Shown in pieces: positions 50,628 to 58,567 of a DNA stretch of 64,000 nt; position 1 is the stretch's first letter; each line of letters begins with the position of its first letter. The DNA is from UBA5189 sp040389445 (GTDB taxonomy: Bacteria; Chloroflexota; Limnocylindria; Limnocylindrales; CSP1-4). The notes beneath the pieces are model-generated. The model was not told the origin of the DNA, made no database searches, and saw only the letters and a list, made by a program, of their open reading frames with translations. Made by a program: the position numbers and the translations under genes. The stretch is taken from NCBI GenBank assembly GCA_040389445.1, contig JAZJZX010000004.1, positions 62,001 through 126,000 of the forward strand, given 5' to 3'.

Positions 50628-50635
50628 CCCTCCGC

Positions 50636-50735
50636 GGATCCGCAGCCCTCCGCGGGTCCACCGCCCTCCGCGGATCCACCGCCCGGCCGGATCCACCGCC
50701 CGGCCGGATCCACCGCCCGGCCGCGGACCCGCAGC
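50636..50735. repeat. 17/18-bp tandem repeats downstream of the YbaK gene
   Basis: About three units of CCGCCCTCCGCGGATCCA type followed by three of CCGCCCGGCCGGATCCA type. They begin right after the YbaK stop and end 40 bp before the haem-operon promoter region. No reading frame is obvious. Confidence 0.8.
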
Positions 50736-50767
50736 CCGGCGCTGCCTGGTGTGCTAGAGTGCAGAGG

Positions 50768-50802
50768 TATCGTCGATATAGATAGATTTAGGTAGATTTC
50801 AC
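50768..50802 (+). promoter_or_regulatory. AT-rich promoter/operator of the haem operon with 10-bp-phased repeats
   Basis: An AT-rich 35-bp island directly before the HTH gene contains TAGATTT twice (50783-50789, 50793-50799), 10 bp apart, and a -10-like TATAGAT at 50777-50783. Direct repeats in helical phase fit head-to-tail binding by BldC/MerR-type HTH proteins, such as the one encoded next. A transcript from this -10 would have almost no leader. Confidence 0.45.
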
Positions 50803-51507
50803 ATGCGTCGCCCCGCATCCCGCGATATCGACTGGATCAGTTTGTCCGAGGCCGGCAAGGTGCTCGGCGTATCGCCCGCCACCGTTCGGCGCTGGGGCGA
50901 TTCCGGCCGGTTGAAGGTGTTCACCACGCCAGGCGGGCATCGACGCTTCTCGCGCGCCGCGCTCGAGCGCCTGCTCCCGTCGGACCGCGCGGCCCGCCCG
51001 ACGCTCGGGAGCGCCGGCCTGACGCCGGCCCGGATGTCGCGCAGCTATCGGCGCGCAAGCCGGACCGTCGCGACGGAACTGCCCTGGATCCTGACGCTGA
51101 CCGACGAACAGCGTCGGATGTTCCGGGCGCACGGCCAGATCCTCGCCGCGCGGCTCCTGCTGCACCTGGACGCTCCGGAATCGGAGACCGCTGCCGACCT
51201 TCTTCGGGAGGCCGCGTCCAGCGGGGCCGAATACGGTCGGAAAGCTGCGGCCGCGGGCCTGTCCCTGAGCCAGACCGTGGAGGGGTTCCTTCGATTTCGC
51301 GCGCCGTTCCACCAGGAACTCGCCGCGACGGCACACCGTCGCGGCTTCGATGCCCGGGAAGCCACCGACCTCCTGGGTGCGGCCGAGCGAGCGATGGACC
51401 AGCTCCTGGTGGCCACGATGACCGGTCATAGCCTGCAGATGGTTCGTCGAGGCCGTGGCGACATCGGATCGGCCAGGCAAAGCCGTGGTGCCGGGGAACA
51501 CGAATGA
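50803..51507 (+). CDS. MerR/BldC-type HTH regulator heading the haem operon
   Basis: 234 residues. Residues 12-58 are a BldC/excisionase-like winged HTH (ISLSEAGKVLGVSPATVRRW, TTPGGHRRFSRAALERLL). The remaining about 170 residues are an all-helical domain of unknown family (TDEQRRMFRAHGQILAARLL, EGFLRFRAPFHQELAATAH). Its stop overlaps hemA (ATGA), and repeats upstream look like its binding site. It probably autoregulates the haem operon; the effector is unknown. Confidence 0.7.
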   Translation: MRRPASRDIDWISLSEAGKVLGVSPATVRRWGDSGRLKVFTTPGGHRRFSRAALERLLPSDRAARPTLGSAGLTPARMSRSYRRASRTVATELPWILTLTDEQRRMFRAHGQILAARLLLHLDAPESETAADLLREAASSGAEYGRKAAAAGLSLSQTVEGFLRFRAPFHQELAATAHRRGFDAREATDLLGAAERAMDQLLVATMTGHSLQMVRRGRGDIGSARQSRGAGEHE

Positions 51508-52655
51508 CGGCGGGGGCCGCTCTCCCGCATGTGCTCGTCGCGCACGCCCGCAACGTTCCGGCACCCGAACGCGAGCGTCTCGCCGATCGGATCCTGGACG
51601 CGGGTGACGCGGGGTTCCTGCTCCGGACCTGCCACCGCGTTGAGCTGTACGCATCGGATCCTCGGACGGTTCGGCAATTTGATGCCGACCTGCCTCCCGG
51701 GATCGCGGTTCTCTCAGGGGACGATGCGGCGCGCCACGTCATCTCCGTCGCCGTGGGATTGGACTCGGTCATGCTCGGCGAGGACCAGATTCTCCACCAG
51801 CTCCGGACGGCGACGACAGCCGCTCGCAGTTCAGGCACCGTGGATCCGGTCGTGGATCGCCTGGTAGGTCTTGCCCTTCGGGCCGGCCGACAGGCTCGCT
51901 CGTGGCGTTCCGGGCCGACGCCGTCACTGGCCGACGCCGCGCTTGCGGCCGTCGAGCGCCGGGTCGGCACGCTGGCCGGCCGCCGCGTCCTCGTCGTCGG
52001 GGCTGGCGAGATGGGCATGCTCGCCGCGAAGCGGGCAAGGTCGAAGGAGGCAATCGTCACCCTGGCGAGCCGGACGATCGAGCACGCTCGCCTTGCTGCG
52101 CGGCAGGCGGGAATCGAGACCGCGCCCATGGACCCGGGTACGACCGCCCGAGAACTTGCCGCCGTGATCGTGGCCACCCGGGGACCGTGGGAGATCGGTC
52201 ACGCGACCGTGGAGGCACTCATCGAGGGTGCCGCGGTGGTCGTGGACCTGTCGGTCCCCATGGCCGTGCCCGAGCGGGTTGCCGTCAGGCTGGGCGCGCG
52301 CTTTGTCTCAATCGACCGTCTGGCGGTCGAGCCGGGCCCGGACGATGCACGCGCCGATGTGCCCCGGATGCGCACCCTCGTGGATGCGACGGTCGCCGAG
52401 TTCGCCTCCTGGATGGACCGTCGCGGGGGCCGGGTCGCCGCGCACGCCCTGGCGGAACGAGCCGAGCATGAGCGCCTCGAGGAGCTCGACAAGCTGTGGT
52501 TGCGCATGCCCCAGCTGGAGCCAGAGGCCCGGTCGGCGATCGAGCGGATGAGCCGGCACCTGGCCAGCAGGATTCTCCGCGAGCCACTTGAGCGTCTTGG
52601 GCGCGACGCCGACGGCCGGGCCGAACGCGCCGCACGAGAGCTGTTTGCCCTGTGA
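51504..52655 (+). CDS. hemA: Glutamyl-tRNA reductase
   Basis: 383 residues. The nucleophile C43 lies in LLRTCHRVELYA (canonical TCNRxE). GLDSVMLGEDQILHQ and NADPH-binding VLVVGAGEMGMLAA follow. It makes glutamate-1-semialdehyde from Glu-tRNA, the committed C5-pathway step, and HemL is encoded later in the operon. ATG 51504 overlaps the regulator stop. Confidence 0.93.
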   Translation: MTAGAALPHVLVAHARNVPAPERERLADRILDAGDAGFLLRTCHRVELYASDPRTVRQFDADLPPGIAVLSGDDAARHVISVAVGLDSVMLGEDQILHQLRTATTAARSSGTVDPVVDRLVGLALRAGRQARSWRSGPTPSLADAALAAVERRVGTLAGRRVLVVGAGEMGMLAAKRARSKEAIVTLASRTIEHARLAARQAGIETAPMDPGTTARELAAVIVATRGPWEIGHATVEALIEGAAVVVDLSVPMAVPERVAVRLGARFVSIDRLAVEPGPDDARADVPRMRTLVDATVAEFASWMDRRGGRVAAHALAERAEHERLEELDKLWLRMPQLEPEARSAIERMSRHLASRILREPLERLGRDADGRAERAARELFAL

Positions 52656-54391
52656 GCGGCATGGAAATCAGGATCGGCACCCGCGGGAGCGCGCTCGCGC
52701 TCGCGCAGGCAAGCCTCACCTTCGCGGCACTTGATGGTGCCGGCGTGCGGGCTCGGCTGGTCATCGTGGAGACCGCCGGCGACCGACGGAGTCCCGACAC
52801 CGCATGGGGCGAGGGCGCGTTCGTGGCCGCGATCGAGGAGGAGTTGCTGGCCGGCCGGATCGACGTGGCGGTGCACAGCGCCAAGGATGTGCCGACCGAG
52901 ATCGATCCCCGGCTCCGGATCGCAGCCTACCTGCCCCGAGCGGATCCCCGGGATGCCCTGGTGGTCCCAGCGGGACGCGGTCGAAGCCTGGGCGACCTTC
53001 GGCTGGGCGCCCGGATCGGTACCGATAGCCCGCGCCGGACGGGCTTCCTCCTTGCGCGCCGCCCGGATCTCGACGTGCAGCCGATCCACGGCAACGTGGA
53101 TACGCGCCTTCGCCGACTCGATGCCGGCGAAACCGACGCCCTGGTCCTCGCCTGTGCAGGACTGGATCGGCTCGGCCTCGGTGATCGGATCGCGGAGCGC
53201 CTCGATCCCGAAATCGTTCCACCGGCCCCCGGACAGGGAGCATTGGCGATCCAGGTTCGCTCCGATGACGACGAGCTGATCGCGACCATCGAGCAGATCG
53301 ATGATCCCGCAACGCGCCTGGTCGTCGAGGCGGAGCGGGCATTCCTGGCAGCCTCCGGGGGCGGGTGCCGGGCACCGATCGGAGCGCTCGCGACGATCCG
53401 TGACGGCGAGCTCGACCTCCTCGGCGGCTACGTGGCCATCGACGGATCGAGCGCCAGCTTCGCCCATCGGCACGGGCCACTCGAGGGCGGCGCGGCGCTC
53501 GCCGCGGATCTGGCGACCACCCTCCGCTCGACCGCCGCGGGCCGGACGATGGACCTCGACCGTCCCCACTGGGCGGCCCCGCCGCGCGTCCTCGTCACGC
53601 GGACGCCCGAGCAGGCCGGCGTGCTCATCGCGGCGCTCCGCCGGGTCGGATTGGATCCCATCGCGGTACCCACCATCGACGTCGAGCTCGTGCCCGCCGG
53701 CGGAGGCCTGGACGACGCGCTCCGGCGCCTCGGACGGTACGCGTGGGTGGTGGTGACCAGCAGCAACGGGGCACGGGCCGTGCTGCAAAGCGCGGTGCGC
53801 GTCTTCACCCCGTTCGAGGCGTCGCGATGGGCGGCCATCGGGAACGCGACTCGACAGACCCTGGAACGCGAAGGTGTCGACGTTGCGTTCCAGCCCGCGA
53901 AGAGCACCTCCGCGGCCCTCGCGGAGGAACTCCCGGTGACGGTCGGTAACCCGATCCTGGTGGTCCGCGGCAACCTGGCGGATGCGGACCTGCCGACGGT
54001 GCTGCGGTCACGGGGGGCCGTCGTCGACGACATCGTCGGCTACACCACGATCGAGGGTCCCCAGGCATCCACAGGGCTGCTGCAGCGGGCGTTCGAGGAG
54101 GGCCCGCCCGATCTCGTGGTGTTCACCAGCGGGTCCACCGTCCGCGGACTCCTCGTGCTGGCCGAGCGCGCGGCCATCGACGTCCTGGGCTTGCCAGCCG
54201 TGTGCATCGGGCCGGAAACGGCATCAGCGGCGGAGGGCGCCGGCTTCCACGTGGTTGCCGTCTCGGCATCGCCGGATGCCTGGATCCTCGCGCAGGTGGC
54301 CGCCCGGGCCGTCGAGGGCCCGCGAGCGAGGGTGGCGGCCGTACCCGTCGAGCCGGTTGTTGCGACACCTTCCGGAGGACCGCGCCGGTGA
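52652..54391 (+). CDS. hemCD: Porphobilinogen deaminase-uroporphyrinogen-III synthase fusion
   Basis: 579 residues. Residues 4-300 are HemC (IRIGTRGSALALAQA, VAVHSAKDVPTE, and the dipyrromethane-binding C239 in SGGGCRAPIG). Residues 310-560 are HemD (VLVTRTPEQAGVLIAALR, TSSNGARAVL, FTSGSTVRGLL). The fusion channels hydroxymethylbilane directly to ring closure. GTG 52652 overlaps the hemA stop, and its own stop overlaps hemB. Confidence 0.93.
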   Translation: MSGMEIRIGTRGSALALAQASLTFAALDGAGVRARLVIVETAGDRRSPDTAWGEGAFVAAIEEELLAGRIDVAVHSAKDVPTEIDPRLRIAAYLPRADPRDALVVPAGRGRSLGDLRLGARIGTDSPRRTGFLLARRPDLDVQPIHGNVDTRLRRLDAGETDALVLACAGLDRLGLGDRIAERLDPEIVPPAPGQGALAIQVRSDDDELIATIEQIDDPATRLVVEAERAFLAASGGGCRAPIGALATIRDGELDLLGGYVAIDGSSASFAHRHGPLEGGAALAADLATTLRSTAAGRTMDLDRPHWAAPPRVLVTRTPEQAGVLIAALRRVGLDPIAVPTIDVELVPAGGGLDDALRRLGRYAWVVVTSSNGARAVLQSAVRVFTPFEASRWAAIGNATRQTLEREGVDVAFQPAKSTSAALAEELPVTVGNPILVVRGNLADADLPTVLRSRGAVVDDIVGYTTIEGPQASTGLLQRAFEEGPPDLVVFTSGSTVRGLLVLAERAAIDVLGLPAVCIGPETASAAEGAGFHVVAVSASPDAWILAQVAARAVEGPRARVAAVPVEPVVATPSGGPRR

Positions 54392-55473
54392 CGGCCGAAC
54401 TCCGCGCGCCCGAGGCCGCCGGCAGCAACGCCGCCGCCGGGAGCAACACCGCCGCCGGGAGCAACACCGCCGCCGGCAGCAACGCCGCTCCTATTCCCGG
54501 CCCGGTTCGCCCGCGCCGGCTGCGCCGGTCGGCCGCCCTTCGGAGTCTGGTGCGGGAAAGCCACCTCCGTCCCTCCATGCTCGTCGCGCCGATCTTTGTT
54601 TGTCCGGGAGTCGGCGTCCGCGAGCCGATCGCCGCGATGCCGGGCGTTCCCCGGCTTTCTCCCGACCTCGCCGCCGAGGAGGCGGCGCGTCTGGCCGACC
54701 TTGGGGTAGGCGGTGTCCTGCTCTTTGGACTGCCACGGATCAAGGACCCGTTCGGGACGGAAGCGTCCGCGGATGACGGGATGGTCCAGGAGGCGTTGCG
54801 ACGCGTTCGCAGCCTCGCATTGCCGCTCGTGACGATCGCCGATACGTGCCTGTGCGAGTACACGGACCACGGTCACTGCGGGCTCCTCACCCCGGCCGGA
54901 AGCGTCGACAACGACGGCACGCTCGAGCGCCTGTCGGCCACGGCCGTCAGCCAGGCGCGGGCCGGTGCGGACATCGTGGCCCCGAGCGCGATGATGGACG
55001 GCCAGGTTGCCGCGATCCGGGCCGCGCTCGACGCGGAGGGCTTCGCCGAGACCGCGATCATGGCCTACGCCGCCAAGCACGCCTCGGCGTTCTATGGGCC
55101 CTTCCGCGAAGCGGCCGGCAGCACGCCGGCGTTCGGGGATCGCCGCGGGTACCAGATGGACGCCGCGAACGGCCGCGAGGCGATGCGCGAGATGGCCCTC
55201 GACGTCGAGGAGGGCGCCGACATCCTGCTGGTGAAACCGGCGTTGCCCGGGCTGGATCTCATCGCGGCGGCACGCGAGCGGTTCGATCTCCCGATCGCGG
55301 CCTACCAGGTCAGCGGCGAGTACGCGATGCTCGAGGCAGCCGCCGAACGCGGCTGGATCGATCGGCGGGCCGCGACGCTGGAGGCGGTCACGGCCATCGT
55401 TCGGGCCGGTGCCGGGATCGTCATCACGTATGCGGCAGCCGATATCGCCGGCTGGCTGGAGGAGTCCCGATGA
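54388..55473 (+). CDS. hemB: Delta-aminolevulinic acid dehydratase
   Basis: 361 residues, with a nonstandard N-terminus: four AAGSN-type repeats (residues 10-35) before the usual start RPRRLRRSAALRSLVRE. Zinc-site cysteines (DTCLCEYTDHGHCG) and both lysines (YAAKHASAFYGPF; LVKPALPGLD) are present, so it is a Zn-type PBG synthase. GTG 54388 overlaps the hemCD stop. The repeat-coded arm is probably disordered and dispensable. Confidence 0.93.
   Translation: MTAELRAPEAAGSNAAAGSNTAAGSNTAAGSNAAPIPGPVRPRRLRRSAALRSLVRESHLRPSMLVAPIFVCPGVGVREPIAAMPGVPRLSPDLAAEEAARLADLGVGGVLLFGLPRIKDPFGTEASADDGMVQEALRRVRSLALPLVTIADTCLCEYTDHGHCGLLTPAGSVDNDGTLERLSATAVSQARAGADIVAPSAMMDGQVAAIRAALDAEGFAETAIMAYAAKHASAFYGPFREAAGSTPAFGDRRGYQMDAANGREAMREMALDVEEGADILLVKPALPGLDLIAAARERFDLPIAAYQVSGEYAMLEAAAERGWIDRRAATLEAVTAIVRAGAGIVITYAAADIAGWLEESR
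54421..54487. repeat. 15-bp tandem repeat in hemB 5' end
   Basis: Four copies of a GGCAGCAACGCCGCC-like unit in frame give the AAGSN repeats. It lies within 100 bp of the start. Confidence 0.85.
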
Positions 55474-56159
55474 GCGCAGATCCGAGCACGTACGTCCAGG
55501 CCCTTGCACTCGGGCTGGATCCGGCGTGGAGGCGCCTCGACGATACCCGGCGACGGGCTGACGCCGACCGCCTGGTCGAGTGCCTGCGAGCTGCGGAAGG
55601 CGGGCCCGTCAGAACGCTCGCCTATTCGTCGGTCGGCCTGGAGGCGGGAGTCGACATCCTCCTCTGGAGGTTCGCGCCCTCGGTCGACGCACTCGAGGAA
55701 TCGGCCGCGGAACTCCTGGGGAGCGGCGTGGGCCGCTGGCTTGGCGTGAGCCACTCCCTCATCGGGCGGATCGGTCCCTCGCAGTACGTACGCAAGCCGA
55801 CGGGCCAGGAGCAATCGCCCTTCGATGGCGAGCGATCCCGCTACCTGATCGTCTATCCCTTCACCAAGAGCACCGACTGGTACCTCCAGTCGCAGGAGTC
55901 GCGCCAGAAGATCATGAACGAGCACATGCGGGTGGGGCACCAGTACCCGATGATCCGCCAGGCGCTCGCCTATTCCTTCGGTCTCGATTCGCAGGATTTC
56001 GTCGTCGCCTATGAGACCGATGACCTGCCCGCCTTCGGCGACCTGGTGCGCGCGCTCCGGGCCACCGAGAGTCGACGCTCCACCGTCAGCGACACCCCGA
56101 TCCTTCTCGGCGTGCATCGCCCGATCGAGGAGATCGTCCGGCTGCTTGGTGCGCCGTGA
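55470..56159 (+). CDS. hemQ: Coproheme decarboxylase (HemQ)
   Basis: 229 residues of the chlorite dismutase-like fold. The HemQ-defining tyrosine lies in YLIVYPFTKSTDWY, and the proximal histidine in MNEHMRVGHQYP. This enzyme turns coproheme into heme b in the coproporphyrin-dependent pathway of Gram-positive bacteria. Its presence implies that the HemH here acts as coproporphyrin ferrochelatase. The coproporphyrinogen oxidase (HemY/CgoX) is not in this operon. Confidence 0.9.
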   Translation: MSADPSTYVQALALGLDPAWRRLDDTRRRADADRLVECLRAAEGGPVRTLAYSSVGLEAGVDILLWRFAPSVDALEESAAELLGSGVGRWLGVSHSLIGRIGPSQYVRKPTGQEQSPFDGERSRYLIVYPFTKSTDWYLQSQESRQKIMNEHMRVGHQYPMIRQALAYSFGLDSQDFVVAYETDDLPAFGDLVRALRATESRRSTVSDTPILLGVHRPIEEIVRLLGAP

Positions 56160-57448
56160 TCCCCGCCGTTGCATCGCCGATGCGATCGGACGATCTCATT
56201 CGGCGAGCGGAAGTCCTCTTTCCGGGCGGGGTGAACAGCCCGGTTCGGGCATTCCGCTCCGTTGAGCGGCGGCCACTGCTCCTGGAGCGAGGTCGAGGGC
56301 CGCACGTCTGGGATGTCGACGGCAGGGAATTCATTGATTACATCGGGTCCTGGGGCCCCGCCCTCCTGGGCCACGCCCACCCGGCCGTGGTGGACGCGAT
56401 CTCCCGGGCACTCCAGAACGGCCTGGCGCTCGGGGCGACGCATCCCCTCGAAATCGAGCTCGGAGAGGCGATCCGCCGGGCGATGCCGTCCATGGAGCAA
56501 CTTCGGTTCACGTCGTCCGGGACGGAGGCGGTCATGTCCGCCATTCGTCTGGCCCGGGCGGCGACGCAACGTGATCTGGTGCTCAAGTTCGCCGGTTCCT
56601 ATCACGGCCACGCGGACCAACTGCTGGTGGAGGCCGGATCGGGGGTCGCGACGCAGGCGATTCCCGGCAGCGCCGGTGTCCCTGCGAGCGTCGCCGGCCT
56701 GACGATCGTCGTGCCCTACAACGACCCGGGCGCGGTGGACAAGGCGTTCGCGGAAAACCCGGGGCTGATTGCCGCGGTCATCGTGGAGCCGGTCGCCGCC
56801 AACGTCGGGATCATCCCGCCGGCCCCCGGTTTCCTGGAGCATCTTCGTGAGGCGACCCGGGCAGACGGGGCACTGCTCGTCTTCGACGAGGTCATCACCG
56901 GCTTTCGCGTGGGTATCGGCGGCGCTCAGGCCCGCTATGGTGTCCGGCCCGATCTCACGACTCTCGGCAAGATCATCGGCGGGGGGATGCCTATCGGCGC
57001 GTACGGCGGGCGGGCAGACCTGATGGCCCTCATCGCGCCGGCAGGACCCGTGTACCAGGCCGGAACCTTGTCCGGTCATCCACTCTCGATGGCGGCCGGG
57101 ATCGCCACGCTGGAGCAGCTCACGCCGGATCGCTACGACGCCCTCGAGCGGACTGGTGCCGCACTCGAGGCGGGTCTGCGCCTCGCCGCGGACCGTGCGC
57201 GAAGCCGCGTCGCGATCGTCCGCGTGGGCTCGCTGCTGACGGTCTTCTTTCGCGAGTCGCCCCCGCTGCATGCCGTCGATGCGCTGGACTCAGACCGATC
57301 GAGGTTCCGGCGGTTCTTCGGCTCGATGCTCGATCTTGGCATCCTGCTGCCGCCATCGCCGTTCGAGGCGTGGTTCCTTTCGCTGGCCCATGGTCCTGAG
57401 GAGATCGAGATGACGATCGCCTATGCCGAGGAGGCTTTCGCCGCATGA
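56156..57448 (+). CDS. hemL: Glutamate-1-semialdehyde 2,1-aminomutase
   Basis: 430 residues, PLP-dependent. FPGGVNSPVRAF, TSSGTEAVMSAIRLAR, FDEVITGFRVG and the PLP-lysine in TLGKIIGGGMPIGAYGG are intact. It converts glutamate-1-semialdehyde to 5-aminolevulinate, continuing the HemA step. GTG 56156 overlaps hemQ. Order in the operon (after hemQ) does not follow pathway order. Confidence 0.95.
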   Translation: MIPAVASPMRSDDLIRRAEVLFPGGVNSPVRAFRSVERRPLLLERGRGPHVWDVDGREFIDYIGSWGPALLGHAHPAVVDAISRALQNGLALGATHPLEIELGEAIRRAMPSMEQLRFTSSGTEAVMSAIRLARAATQRDLVLKFAGSYHGHADQLLVEAGSGVATQAIPGSAGVPASVAGLTIVVPYNDPGAVDKAFAENPGLIAAVIVEPVAANVGIIPPAPGFLEHLREATRADGALLVFDEVITGFRVGIGGAQARYGVRPDLTTLGKIIGGGMPIGAYGGRADLMALIAPAGPVYQAGTLSGHPLSMAAGIATLEQLTPDRYDALERTGAALEAGLRLAADRARSRVAIVRVGSLLTVFFRESPPLHAVDALDSDRSRFRRFFGSMLDLGILLPPSPFEAWFLSLAHGPEEIEMTIAYAEEAFAA

Positions 57449-58491
57449 GTGACCGATTTCTGCGCGCCTGCCGGCTCGAACCGGTGGACGTCACGCCGGT
57501 CTGGTTCATGCGCCAGGCCGGACGGACCTTCGCCGAGTATCGGGCCCTCCGCCAGCGGTTCGGGATCCTGGAACTGGCCAAGAACCCGGAGCTGTGCGCC
57601 GAGGTCACGCTGATGCCCGTCAGGGCGCTGGGCGTCGATGCCGCCGTGATCTACGCCGACATCATGCTGCCGCTCGAACCGATGGGCGTGGAGCTCCGGA
57701 TCGAGCCCGAAGTCGGTCCCATCATCGACCGGCCCGTCCGATCGCTCGTGGACATTCGAGCCCTGCGGCCATTCGATCCCGAGGGCGTCGCGTTCACTCT
57801 CGACGCCATCCGCCTGGTGCGCCGCGAGCTGGAGGGGCGCGCCGGGGTCATCGGCTTCAGCGGGGCGCCGTTCACGCTCGCGTGCTACCTCATCGAGGGC
57901 CGGCCGTCGCGCGACTACGCGATCGCGAAGTCGTTCATGTATCGCGAACCGGCGGCCTGGCACGAGCTCATGGAGCGGCTCTCGACCATGGCGACCACCT
58001 ATCTTCGAGCCCAGGTCGACGCCGGTGCACAGGTCGTCCAGCTGTTCGACAGCTGGGTCGGCGGGCTCGGGCCGGCGGAGTACGCCGAGTTCGTCCAGCC
58101 CCACGTCCGGGGGATCGTCCAGGCGATGGATGGGGTGCCGGTCATCCTGTTCGGCACCGGGACCGCAGCGCTCCTCGAGCTCATCGCCGATTGCGGCAGC
58201 GACCTGGTGGGGGTGGATCACCGGGTCTCCCTTGCCGACGCGTGGCAGCGGATCGGCCCGGACCGGGGGATCCAGGGCAACCTCGACGGTGCCCGCGTGC
58301 TCGCGGGCTGGGAGGCGACCGAGGCAGGCGCGCGGCGGGTGATCGCGGAGGCGGCCGGGCGACCGGGACACGTCTTCAACCTGGGCCACGGCGTCCTGCC
58401 GGGGAGCGACCCGGACATCCTCCGGCGCCTGGTCGACTTCGTCCACCAGGAGACGAGCCGGGATCTCCAGCCCGCGAGCGCGGCGTCGTGA
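57445..58491 (+). CDS. hemE: Uroporphyrinogen decarboxylase
   Basis: 348 residues. WFMRQAGRTFAEYRALR, the active-site loop FSGAPFTLACYLIEG, GxGT-type ILFGTGTAALLELIAD and GNLDGARVLAGWE match HemE. It makes coproporphyrinogen III. ATG 57445 overlaps the hemL stop. Its own stop overlaps a tandem-repeat-borne mini-ORF at 58488. Confidence 0.95.
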   Translation: MSDRFLRACRLEPVDVTPVWFMRQAGRTFAEYRALRQRFGILELAKNPELCAEVTLMPVRALGVDAAVIYADIMLPLEPMGVELRIEPEVGPIIDRPVRSLVDIRALRPFDPEGVAFTLDAIRLVRRELEGRAGVIGFSGAPFTLACYLIEGRPSRDYAIAKSFMYREPAAWHELMERLSTMATTYLRAQVDAGAQVVQLFDSWVGGLGPAEYAEFVQPHVRGIVQAMDGVPVILFGTGTAALLELIADCGSDLVGVDHRVSLADAWQRIGPDRGIQGNLDGARVLAGWEATEAGARRVIAEAAGRPGHVFNLGHGVLPGSDPDILRRLVDFVHQETSRDLQPASAAS

Positions 58492-58529
58492 GCGGGCTGC
58501 CGCCGCACGCCGGCGCGGTCGTTTCGTGA
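58488..58529 (+). CDS. 13-codon mini-ORF 1 in the hemE-hemH junction repeat
   Basis: GTG 58488 overlaps the hemE TGA, encodes VSGLPPHAGAVVS, and stops with TGA 58527-58529, which overlaps the next GTG. It copies the hemH start and first nine codons, then diverges. It is likely a by-product of the 38-bp repeat, but the stop-start couplings are exact. Confidence 0.4.
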   Translation: MSGLPPHAGAVVS

Positions 58530-58567
58530 GCGGGCTGCCGCCGCACGCCGGCGCGGTCGTTTCGTGA
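58526..58567 (+). CDS. 13-codon mini-ORF 2 in the hemE-hemH junction repeat
   Basis: Identical to mini-ORF 1, starting at GTG 58526. Its TGA (58565-58567) overlaps the GTG of hemH (58564). Ribosomes passing hemE would have to re-initiate twice more before reaching hemH if coupling is obligatory. Confidence 0.4.
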   Translation: MSGLPPHAGAVVS